From: CAYVWB01 sp964455395
GTDB lineage: Bacteria > Desulfobacterota > Desulfovibrionia > Desulfovibrionales > Desulfovibrionaceae
Assembly: GCA_964455395.1 (NCBI GenBank)
Contig: CAYVWB010000052.1
Location: 1 to 31,477, forward strand
Direction of reading: 5' to 3'
DNA: 31,477 nucleotides
Part shown: one piece after another, positions 15,109-22,695 of the stretch
Position numbering within the stretch: the stretch's first letter is position 1
Layout: each line of letters opens with the position of its first letter
Position numbers and translations under genes: made by a program
The notes under the pieces: model-generated
The model's input: only the letters and a program-made list of their open reading frames with translations
Told to the model about the DNA's origin: nothing
The model's database searches: none

Positions 15109-16830
15109 TCATCCCGTGAACTGAAGCGCCACCAGCGTCACATCGTCATCCTGCGCGACGCCTTCCCGGAAGGTCTCCAGGGCTTCGAGCGTCCCCGCGC
15201 AGACCGCCTCCACGCCATGGCGCGCATTGCGGCGCACCACTTCCCGAAAGCGGCGTCGGCCAAAGAATTCGCCACGCGCGTCTCGAGTCTCCCAGACTCC
15301 GTCCGTGGCGAGCACCACCACTTCCCCCGGCCGCAACCGATCGTGGCAGGCCGGGAACGCCTGTTCGGGGAGCACGCCCAGCGCAAGGCCCTCGCCGCGG
15401 AGTTCCCGGAAGGCGTCCTCGTCCGGCGAGTACACCACGGCGGGGTCGTGCCCGGCCCGCACCCAGGCGAGGCGGCCATCCATGCGGCACTCCATCAGCA
15501 GACATGTCATGAAGGCCCCGGAGTCGCCCACATCCTCGCAGAGCCGGACGTTGACGTCAGCCATGCTCGTATCCAGCCCACCCGGCAGCGCCAGCCGTTG
15601 CCGCAAGGCGCCGCGCGCCCCCGCCATGAGCAGGGCCGCCGGGGCGCCGTGGCCAGTCACATCGCCCACCACGGCCATCAGCCGACGCGCTGCAGGCGGG
15701 TGCGCCGTGGGGTCAGTCACCGCGCATTCGCACACCCCTTCCGCGCGCAGAAAGAGGTCGTAGAAGTCGCCTCCAATCTCGTCGCAGGTGCGGAAGGCGC
15801 CGGCGATGGCCCACCCGGGCAGGGTCGGCGCCTCCCGCGGCGCGAAGGCCAATTGCACCTGCCGGGCCAATTCCAGGGAGGCCTTCATGCGATCCCGCTC
15901 CACCAGGCCGTCCACCATGGCGTTCACGGTCTCGGCGGCGTAGCCCAGCTCGTCGTTGGCGCGCAGGGGAGCCCGTGTCCCCAGGACGCCCCGGCGCACA
16001 TCCTCCAGCACGGCGACCACATCGCGCAGCGGGGTCAGGATGCTCTTGACCACCAGCAGCGCCACTCCTGCGCCCAACACGATGAACAACGCCGCGTGCG
16101 CTCGCACGGTGGCGGCGAAGCGTTCGAACATGTCCCGGTCCGAGCCCATGGCGAGCTCTCGAGCTTCCGTGGAGCCCAAAGCGATGAGGAACAGCGCCGT
16201 GAGCGGGATGACATTGGCCACGGCGAGCAGCGCTCCCAACCGCCCCCACAGTCGGGTGCGCAAAGCGCCCGGCGTGTCGCGCAGTGCGCCGTGAAGAAAG
16301 AGCCGCGGTGTGAAGGAGATGCGCGCGGCTTGTTCCACCAGAAAGAACGCGGCCGTCACGGTGGTGGCGCCGATGAGCAGGTCCTGCATTACCGCACGCA
16401 CCATGAAGTGGCTTGCAGCGTCTGCAGCGGCGAGCATCACCCCATGCGCCACGGCCACGCTCACCCAGATGGCGGCGTCCACCATCATGCAGAAATATGG
16501 CGCGTTCAAGGCGCGGCGTCTTGCTTCCTGCAGTCGTATTTCCGATACGGCCTCGTCGCTGCGCAGCCTGTCCAGGGTTCTCCCCAGGGGCAGGAAGTAG
16601 CGCCACGTCAGTACGAACCCCAGCAGGAATGCTGCTGGCGTCACCGTCACGTTGGAGAACGCCATGACTTCCTGCACGGCGGCAGGCTCCGGAGCCACGG
16701 GCCACGCCGCCACGAGACGCACCACGCCGACGCCGAGGCCGTTGGCCAGCAGGTTGGCTCCCAAGGCCGTCATGATACATTGGAATCCCGCCACACCGCG
16801 CCTCGTCGAAAGGAATGTGTGTTTGCGCAT
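15109..16830 (-). CDS. Membrane-bound SpoIIE-type serine phosphatase with HAMP domain
   Basis: The 573-residue protein has about six hydrophobic segments (near 15-40, 62-82, 112-135, 145-168, 196-218 and 244-264), a HAMP linker (about 262-314) and a C-terminal PP2C/SpoIIE phosphatase domain (about 340-572). Metal-binding acidic residues are present in EIGGDFYDLF (D355), VVGDVTGHGAPAAL (D390) and LATDGVWE. Such proteins usually dephosphorylate an anti-sigma-factor antagonist (STAS protein) in response to a signal at the membrane; neither a STAS protein nor an anti-sigma kinase gene is seen nearby. The ribosome site before the ATG at 16830 is weak (AAAGGGTG about 12 bases upstream), so the exact start is less certain. 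It is divergent from the solute-binding protein gene. Confidence 0.88.
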   Translation of the reverse strand: MRKHTFLSTRRGVAGFQCIMTALGANLLANGLGVGVVRLVAAWPVAPEPAAVQEVMAFSNVTVTPAAFLLGFVLTWRYFLPLGRTLDRLRSDEAVSEIRLQEARRRALNAPYFCMMVDAAIWVSVAVAHGVMLAAADAASHFMVRAVMQDLLIGATTVTAAFFLVEQAARISFTPRLFLHGALRDTPGALRTRLWGRLGALLAVANVIPLTALFLIALGSTEARELAMGSDRDMFERFAATVRAHAALFIVLGAGVALLVVKSILTPLRDVVAVLEDVRRGVLGTRAPLRANDELGYAAETVNAMVDGLVERDRMKASLELARQVQLAFAPREAPTLPGWAIAGAFRTCDEIGGDFYDLFLRAEGVCECAVTDPTAHPPAARRLMAVVGDVTGHGAPAALLMAGARGALRQRLALPGGLDTSMADVNVRLCEDVGDSGAFMTCLLMECRMDGRLAWVRAGHDPAVVYSPDEDAFRELRGEGLALGVLPEQAFPACHDRLRPGEVVVLATDGVWETRDARGEFFGRRRFREVVRRNARHGVEAVCAGTLEALETFREGVAQDDDVTLVALQFTG

Positions 16831-17008
16831 TCATGCGAACGGTCACCCTTTCTTCACGGCGTTGTCAACTCTGGGGGTCTACAATTGTTGTTCTTGACGA
16901 CTTACGCCGCCCCGTCCGGGCGCAATCCGCCGCGACGGAGCCACGCCGCGGCTCACCGCCTCTCGCCGTCGCGGCAGGCTTCAGACTTTGGATCAAAGGA
17001 GTTCGATC

Positions 17009-17761
17009 ATGCGGATCCCCCCTCTTCTCACCGTGCTTTGCATAACCCTGATCACGTGCGCCGGCGCACTGTCGTCGGCGGCTGTCACCGACGCTCGCGC
17101 CGAGGACAAGGTCGTCCTGCTTGTCAGCGAAGAGTGGGAGGACGCCACCAACGCGGACGGCACCGGTTTCTACTGGGAGCTCGCGCGCGCCGTCTTCGAG
17201 CCTGCCGGCTACACAGTGAAGCATGAAGTCTACCCGTACGCCCGCGCCGTGAACATGGTCGGCTCCAAGGAGGCGCACGGCTGGATGGGCTCCTATATCG
17301 ACGAGGAGAACTTCGCCGTCTATCCGCAACACGCCTTCGACGCCGACTCGGTTTCCGCGGCGTCGCGGCCCGGCGAATTCGACGACGCCGCTGGGGTTGC
17401 GAACCTGGCAGGCAAGCGTGTGGGCTGGGTGCGCGGCTACAGCTATGACGACTTCATCGACGTGGACTTCGGCCAGCCCCATCTCCTCTCCAACCTCGAA
17501 GGCGGTCTGAAGATGGTGGAAGCCAAGCGGCTGGACTACGTCCTGGACGCCGCCATGGAGCTGAAAAACGCCGGCCTGGAAGCCAAGGGCCTGGAGTATC
17601 ACAAGCTCATGGATCTGGAGCTGTACATCGCCTTTGCGGACACCGAAGAAGGCCGCGCTCTGGCTCAGCTCTGGGACAAGCGTCTGGAAGCCATGCACGC
17701 CGCGGGCGAGCTGAAACCGATCTACGAGCAGCACGGCTACACGGAGTACTATCCGTTCTAG
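17009..17761 (+). CDS. Orphan periplasmic solute-binding protein (family 3 type)
   Basis: The 250-residue product starts with a cleavable signal peptide (about 1-31, ARA-ED junction) and continues as a periplasmic family 3 (amino-acid/polar solute) binding fold: YWELARAVFEPAGYTVKHE, YARAVNMV, LAGKRVGWVRGYSYDD and a C-terminal RLEAMHAAGELKPIYEQHG are the typical sequence landmarks. No ABC permease or ATPase gene follows, so it may serve a distant transporter or act as a sensor. The start is the ATG at 17009, with AAAGGAG seven bases upstream; the in-frame site at 16988 lacks one. A TACAAT at 16880-16885 could be its -10 but no good -35 accompanies it. Its transcript probably ends at the hairpin at 17783-17820. 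Confidence 0.85.
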   Translation: MRIPPLLTVLCITLITCAGALSSAAVTDARAEDKVVLLVSEEWEDATNADGTGFYWELARAVFEPAGYTVKHEVYPYARAVNMVGSKEAHGWMGSYIDEENFAVYPQHAFDADSVSAASRPGEFDDAAGVANLAGKRVGWVRGYSYDDFIDVDFGQPHLLSNLEGGLKMVEAKRLDYVLDAAMELKNAGLEAKGLEYHKLMDLELYIAFADTEEGRALAQLWDKRLEAMHAAGELKPIYEQHGYTEYYPF

Positions 17762-17779
17762 GCGCGTGTTGTCGGCATG

Positions 17780-17820
17780 AAAAAACGGGCGGCCCTCCGA
17801 ACTGGAGGAGCCGCCCGTTT
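17780..17820 (-). terminator. Strong rho-independent terminator for pgk, probably bidirectional
   Basis: AAACGGGCGGC (17783-17793) pairs exactly with GCCGCCCGTTT (17810-17820), with an inner CCTCC/GGAGG stem. On the minus strand the stem is followed by six T (plus-strand A at 17780-17785), ending the pgk transcript 20 bases after its stop. For the plus-strand gene the T-run is only three, so termination there would be weaker. Confidence 0.9.
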
Positions 17821-17840
17821 GCATTGTGTCCGGAGAAAGC

Positions 17841-19016
17841 CTATTTCCCGTACCGCTCCAGCTGTTCCACCACGGGAAGGGGTTTGCCTTCCACGAACTC
17901 CAGGAAGGAGCCGCCACCCGTGGAAATGTAGGAAACGCCTTCGGCCAGGCCGAAGCGCTCCACGGCGGAGACCACGTCGCCGCCACCCACCACGCTGAAG
18001 GCTTCGGAGTCCTTCACCGCGTTGCCCAGCACCTTGGTGCCGCCGGCGAACTGGTCGTACTCGAAGGCGCCCACGGGGCCGTTCCAGAGCACGGTCTTGG
18101 CGGCCAGGATGTGGTGGGCGAAGGCTTTGGCCGTCTCGGGACCGATGTCGAGGATCATGTCCTCCTCGGTCACGTCCTCCACAGCCTTGAGGCGCGGCCG
18201 CGCGTGCTTTTCGAGCTCATCGGCGACCACGCAGTCCGTGGGCAGGGGCAGCTCCACGCCGCGGCTTTCGGCTTTGGCCATGATCGCCTTGGCCTGCTCC
18301 ACGAGGTCCGGTTCGTAGAGGGACTTTCCCACGGGTTTGCCCGCGGCGGCCAAGAAGGTGTTGGCGATGCCGCCGCCCACGATGAGCACATCCACCTTCT
18401 CCACGAGGTTGTCGAGCACGCCGAGCTTGGAGGAAACCTTGGCGCCGCCCACGATGGCCGTGAGTGGGCGTTCGGGGTTCTCCAAGGCCTTGCCGAGGGA
18501 CTCCAGCTCGCTCTGCATGAGCAAGCCGGCGGCGACTTCCGGGACGTGCGCCATCACCGCGTGGGTGGAGGCTTGCGCGCGGTGGGCTGCGCCGAATGCG
18601 TCGAAGAGGTAGACGTCCGCCAGAGCCCCGAGTTTCCGGGCCAAGGCGTCGTCATTGGCTTTTTCGCCTTTGCTGAAGCGGATGTTCTCAAGCAGGACCA
18701 CTTTGCCAGGCTGTGCGTCCACGCCCTCTTCCCAGTCGCGGACCAGCTCCACGTCCACTTGCAGGTGGCGTCGCAGGCCCTCGGCCACGGGGGCCAGGGA
18801 GTATTGCTCCTCGAACTCGCCTTCCGTGGGCCGCCCGAAGTGGCTGACCACGATGACCTTGGCGCCAGCGTCCAGGGCGGCCCGGATGGTGGGCAGCGCG
18901 CCTTTGAGCCGGGTTTCGTCCGTGATTGTCCCATCCTCGACCGGCACGTTGAGGTCCTCCCGGATGAGGACCCGTTTCCCCTGCAGCGAGACGTCCTGCA
19001 TTGTCTTCACGGCCAC
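17841..19016 (-). CDS. pgk: Phosphoglycerate kinase
   Basis: This enzyme transfers phosphate from 1,3-bisphosphoglycerate to ADP in glycolysis. The 391-residue product has REDLNVP (19-25) and SHFGRP (58-63) for substrate binding, LLENIRF, GGAKVSSKLGVL, and in the C-terminal nucleotide domain GPVGAFE, GGGDVVSAV and STGGGSFLEF. The start is the GTG at 19016, because AAGGAGG lies six bases upstream and the length then matches the family; the frame runs on to 19151 without a better start. It is the last gene of the minus-strand cluster, 171 bases after tkt; that gap shows no clear feature. Transcription ends at the hairpin just downstream. Confidence 0.96.
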   Translation of the reverse strand: MAVKTMQDVSLQGKRVLIREDLNVPVEDGTITDETRLKGALPTIRAALDAGAKVIVVSHFGRPTEGEFEEQYSLAPVAEGLRRHLQVDVELVRDWEEGVDAQPGKVVLLENIRFSKGEKANDDALARKLGALADVYLFDAFGAAHRAQASTHAVMAHVPEVAAGLLMQSELESLGKALENPERPLTAIVGGAKVSSKLGVLDNLVEKVDVLIVGGGIANTFLAAAGKPVGKSLYEPDLVEQAKAIMAKAESRGVELPLPTDCVVADELEKHARPRLKAVEDVTEEDMILDIGPETAKAFAHHILAAKTVLWNGPVGAFEYDQFAGGTKVLGNAVKDSEAFSVVGGGDVVSAVERFGLAEGVSYISTGGGSFLEFVEGKPLPVVEQLERYGK

Positions 19017-19187
19017 GGCCAACCTCCTTGCCGGGTCTCCCCGGTCCGCACGGTGGGTGGTGAATGGGTCTGGATCGTGCAGCGCGTCGCGGCCATTGTC
19101 GTGAGGGCGCCGGGTCGTCTGCCGCACGCAAGACGCGACACGGAGACGCACGCCGCCAGCTCGATCCGGGGAAACGCGCTGCGCGAT

Positions 19188-21221
19188 CTAGCCGAGCACA
19201 GTGACAAGGGCTTCCCGCACGTGCTCCACGGTGAAGCCGAAGTGCTCGAATAGGACCTTGCCCGGCGCCGATTCGCCGTAGCTGTCCATCCCGACCACTG
19301 TACCACGCGCGCCGACGTATTTGAACCACAACCCTGTGGCGCCGGCTTCCACGGCCACGCGACGCTCCACCTGCGGGGGCAGCACGGCGTGGCGGTAGCT
19401 GGCCTCCTGCGCCTCGAAGCGCTCCACGCACGGCATGGAGACCACCCGCACCCGCGCGCCCTCGGCGGCAAGGCTGACGGCGGCTTCCACGGCCAAGGCC
19501 ACCTCGGACCCCGTGGCGATGCAGATGGCGTCCGGGTCGCCTTCCCCTTCCGGCTCCAGCAGCACGTAGCCCCCGCGCGCTATGGCGTCGAACTGCGCGG
19601 CGGCGTCGCCGGCGCGCTGCTGGCAGGGCAGGCCTTGCCGGGTGAGGGCCAGCGCCACGGGCGCGGCGGGGCTCTCGATGGCGCATTTCCACGCCACCGC
19701 AGTCTCCACAGTGTCGCAGGGTCGCCAGACTTCCAGGTTGGGCATGAGCCGCAAGGAGGCCACGTGCTCCACGGGCTGGTGGGTGGGGCCGTCTTCGCCA
19801 ACGCCGATGGAGTCGTGGGTCAGCACGTAGACCACCCGCAACCCCATGAGCGCGGAGAGCCGCATGGCGTTGCGCATGTAGTCCGAGAAAACGAGGAACG
19901 TGCCGCCGTAGGGCAGAAAGCCGCCGTGCAGGACCATGCCGTTCATCATGGCGGCCATGGCGAATTCCCGCACGCCATACTGCAGGTTGTTGCCTTGAGG
20001 AACGCGCCGGGTGACATGGACGGAGCCGCTCCACAAAGTGCCGTTGGAGCCGGCTAGGTCCGCGGACCCCCCGAAGAGCTCCGGCAAGAGCGGCCCATAG
20101 CCGTTGAGGGCGGCCTGGGAGGCTTTGCGTGTGGCTTTGGTCTCGGCGGCGTCGATGGTCTGCTGCACGAACTCGAGGGCGGCGGCTTCCCAACCGTCGG
20201 GGAGATCGCCGCGCAGCCGGCGTTGCAGTTCTTCGGCCAACTCCGGGTGCGCTTTCTGATACTCGGTCCAGGCGGCGTTCCAGGCCTCTTCCAGACTCTC
20301 GCCGCGCGACCGCAGATCCCAGGCTTCGTAGATGGTGTCCGGGATGACGAAGGGGTCGTGCGCCCAGCGCAGGTTCTCGCGCGCCAACGCGATTTCCTCC
20401 GCGCCGAGGGGCGCGCCGTGACAGCGCTCGCTTCCGCAGTGAGTAGGCGCGCCGTAGCCGATCTGGGTGCGACAGCAGATGAGGGAAGGCCGCCCTGTTT
20501 CAGCCATGGCGATCTCCATGGCGTGGCGCACGGCTTCGGCGTCGTGGCCGTCCACGCAGGCGGCCACGTGCCAGCCGTAGGCCTCGAAGCGCTTGGCGGT
20601 ATCGTCGGCGAACCAGTCTTCCACGTCGCCGTCGATGGAAATGCGGTTGTCGTCCCACACGCAGATAAGCTTGCCCAGGCCCAGCGTTCCCGCCAGGGAG
20701 CAGGCTTCATGGGAGACGCCCTCCATCATGTCGCCATCGCCGAGGAAGCAGAAGGTGCGGTGGTCGATGATGGCATGGCCGGGGCGGTTGTATGTCGCAG
20801 CGAGGGTGCGCTCCGCCAAGGCCATGCCCACGGCGTTGGCCACGCCTTGGCCCAGGGGCCCTGTGGTGGTCTCCACGCCGGGGGTGAGGCCATGCTCGGG
20901 ATGGCCGGGAGTCTTGGAGCCGAGTTGCCGGAAACGCTTGAGCTCCTCCATGGGCAGGTCGTAGCCGGAGAGATGGAGCATGGCGTAGAGCAGCATGGAA
21001 GCGTGCCCCCCGGAGAGGACAAGCCGGTCGCGGTTGGCCCAGTGTGGATTGGCGGGGTTGTGACGCATGAGCTCGCGCCACACCACCTGGGCGAAGTCCG
21101 CCATGCCCATGGGCGCGCCGGGATGGCCGGAGTTGGCGTGCTGGACTGCGTCCATGGCGAGAAAGCGTACGGCGTTGGCCAGCTCGCGGGGGCCGGGCGT
21201 GGCGTTGGTGGTCACATCCAT
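19188..21221 (-). CDS. tkt: Transketolase
   Basis: Transketolase moves two-carbon units between sugar phosphates in the non-oxidative pentose phosphate pathway, using thiamine diphosphate. The 677-residue protein has the usual full length and single-chain layout: GHPGAPMG (32-39), GPLGQG (121-126) and the cofactor-binding GDGDMMEG (161-168) in the first domain, then LTHDSIGVGEDGPTHQP in the pyrimidine-binding domain and the C-terminal domain with IATGSEV. The ATG at 21221 has GAGGAG upstream; an extension to 21374 would add residues not found in transketolases. It lies 186 bases after rpe, a gap that holds the tandem repeat at 21241-21270. Confidence 0.96.
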   Translation of the reverse strand: MDVTTNATPGPRELANAVRFLAMDAVQHANSGHPGAPMGMADFAQVVWRELMRHNPANPHWANRDRLVLSGGHASMLLYAMLHLSGYDLPMEELKRFRQLGSKTPGHPEHGLTPGVETTTGPLGQGVANAVGMALAERTLAATYNRPGHAIIDHRTFCFLGDGDMMEGVSHEACSLAGTLGLGKLICVWDDNRISIDGDVEDWFADDTAKRFEAYGWHVAACVDGHDAEAVRHAMEIAMAETGRPSLICCRTQIGYGAPTHCGSERCHGAPLGAEEIALARENLRWAHDPFVIPDTIYEAWDLRSRGESLEEAWNAAWTEYQKAHPELAEELQRRLRGDLPDGWEAAALEFVQQTIDAAETKATRKASQAALNGYGPLLPELFGGSADLAGSNGTLWSGSVHVTRRVPQGNNLQYGVREFAMAAMMNGMVLHGGFLPYGGTFLVFSDYMRNAMRLSALMGLRVVYVLTHDSIGVGEDGPTHQPVEHVASLRLMPNLEVWRPCDTVETAVAWKCAIESPAAPVALALTRQGLPCQQRAGDAAAQFDAIARGGYVLLEPEGEGDPDAICIATGSEVALAVEAAVSLAAEGARVRVVSMPCVERFEAQEASYRHAVLPPQVERRVAVEAGATGLWFKYVGARGTVVGMDSYGESAPGKVLFEHFGFTVEHVREALVTVLG

Positions 21222-21240
21222 CCTTGCTTCTCCTCTTCTT

Positions 21241-21270
21241 CGGTCGAGCGGTCGAGCGGTCGAGCGGTCG
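21241..21270 (+). repeat. 8-bp tandem repeat between rpe and tkt
   Basis: CGGTCGAG occurs three times in a row (21241-21264) followed by CGGTCG (21265-21270). It lies in the leader of tkt, 20 bases before its start on the minus strand and just upstream of the ribosome site. Confidence 0.85.
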
Positions 21271-21407
21271 GGGCTGTCTGGGCGTGGTTCTGGCAATGGC
21301 GCATCAACGCCAACGCCGCCGGGAACGGCCGAGGCGCTGTCTACGTAAACGGAATCGGCGGCGCTGGCAATCATGAAGACCCATGGCGCTCCCTTGCGGA
21401 CGACCCG

Positions 21408-22091
21408 TCAAGCCGCCGAGGCGCTGCCTGCCGCCATGGCGCGCGTGAAGGCCTGCAGCCGCTCGGCGTAGGGAGGACGCCCGAAGAAGTCCGAGCCGGA
21501 GACGAGCGTGTCCGCGCCGAGACGCACCAGCTCCTGCGCGTTCTCCACGGTGACGCCGCCGTCCACCTGCAGACGGGTGGCGAGGCCGCGCCGGCGGATC
21601 TCGTCGGCAAGAGTCGCGATCTTCTCTGTGCTGAAGGGGATGAAGGACTGCCCGCCGAAGCCGGGATTCACCGTCATCAAGAGGACCATGTCCAACTGGG
21701 GCAGCAGGTAATGGACGACCTCCAGCGGGGTGTGCGGGTTGAGCGCCACGGCAGGACGCGCGCCGAGCCGGGCGATTTCGCTGACGACCCGCTCCAGGTG
21801 CGTACAGGCCTCGGCGTGGACGCCGATGAGGTCCGCGCCGGCGTCCGCAAAGGCTTCGATGTAGCGCTCCGGCTCCACGATCATGAGGTGGACGTCGAAA
21901 AACAGCCTGGAACGCTTCCGCAGCGCTTTGATGATGGGCGGTCCCAGGGTGATGTTGGGCACGAAGCGGCCGTCCATCACATCCCAGTGGACCCACTCCA
22001 AGCCGGCGTCCGCCAAGGCGTCCAGCTCCTCGCCGAGGCGGCTGAAATCCGATGAGAGCAGTGAGGGGGAGAGTACGGGACGCTGGGGCAT
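21408..22091 (-). CDS. rpe: Ribulose-phosphate 3-epimerase
   Basis: The enzyme interconverts ribulose 5-phosphate and xylulose 5-phosphate, feeding transketolase, whose gene follows. The 227-residue TIM barrel shows the metal and catalytic residues: SPSLLSSDF (8-16), HWDVMDGRFVPN (35-46, with H35, D37), DVHLM (66-70), the phosphate-binding VNPGFGGQ (141-148) and QVDGGV with D177. AGAGGAGG lies just upstream of the ATG. It is the fourth gene after pheS in the cluster, 91 bases after the MerR-type gene. Confidence 0.97.
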   Translation of the reverse strand: MPQRPVLSPSLLSSDFSRLGEELDALADAGLEWVHWDVMDGRFVPNITLGPPIIKALRKRSRLFFDVHLMIVEPERYIEAFADAGADLIGVHAEACTHLERVVSEIARLGARPAVALNPHTPLEVVHYLLPQLDMVLLMTVNPGFGGQSFIPFSTEKIATLADEIRRRGLATRLQVDGGVTVENAQELVRLGADTLVSGSDFFGRPPYAERLQAFTRAMAAGSASAA

Positions 22092-22182
22092 GGGGTCCTC
22101 CTCTGGCGCAGGGCGCCGCTTTGGGAGTCTGTTCGGTGGACGCGGCGTGCGACGCGTCGCGCGGGCGCATTCGGTATCCTGG

Positions 22183-22641
22183 TCACTCTTTGGAAGACGC
22201 GCCGTCGTGTGGCGGGGAAGCGTTGCGTGTTAGCAGTTCGCGCATGGCGGTGAGTTCGCTGACGGCGGCGTCGAGGAGCGCTTGAAGGCGATCGGCCGTC
22301 TCGCCCTCGCAGGACCGGGGGCGCGCGTCCGGGCCATCGCCGGCATCGGCAGGGGGCGGCGGCGTCTCGGAGCCAGCCGGCCCGTGGGCTCCCGCGGCCA
22401 GGCGTCTTCGTGCGCCTTCGATGGTCATCCCCTCCGAGTGGAGGAGTTGCTGGATGGTGCGCAGCAACGCCACGTGATCGTCAGTGTAGCGGCGTTGTCC
22501 GGAAGGCGCGCGGATGGGCGTGAGCTGAGGGAACTCGCCTTCCCAGAAACGCAGCACGTACGTCTCCAGCCCGAGCATGGCGGCCACTTCGCCAATCTTG
22601 TACGTCTTGCCGTGGATGGGTTTGAAGCGCGCCCTTCGCAT
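22183..22641 (-). CDS. MerR-family transcriptional regulator
   Basis: The 152-residue protein begins with a MerR winged helix-turn-helix (about 12-80): YKIGEVAAMLGLETYVLRFWE and SGQRRYTDDHVALLRTI, here cut for length, are the hallmark helix and wing. A Gly/Pro/Ala-rich linker and a short C-terminal helix (about 115-140) follow. No metal-binding cysteines are visible, so it is not a metal sensor of the classical type. Its place between pheT and rpe is the same as I recall from Desulfovibrio, suggesting a conserved role, possibly in this operon, but its target is unknown. The ribosome site is weak. It begins 54 bases after pheT. Confidence 0.88.
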   Translation of the reverse strand: MRRARFKPIHGKTYKIGEVAAMLGLETYVLRFWEGEFPQLTPIRAPSGQRRYTDDHVALLRTIQQLLHSEGMTIEGARRRLAAGAHGPAGSETPPPPADAGDGPDARPRSCEGETADRLQALLDAAVSELTAMRELLTRNASPPHDGASSKE

Positions 22642-22695
22642 GGGAGTCCGCGACGCGACGGTCCCTGCGTCGCCGCAGGCCGTCGCGTCTTCTGG

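Noticed and set aside
15217..17226. A 669-codon plus-strand frame opposite the SpoIIE phosphatase
   Set aside because: It crosses the phosphatase, the intergenic region and the solute-binding gene in the wrong frame and has no recognisable fold.
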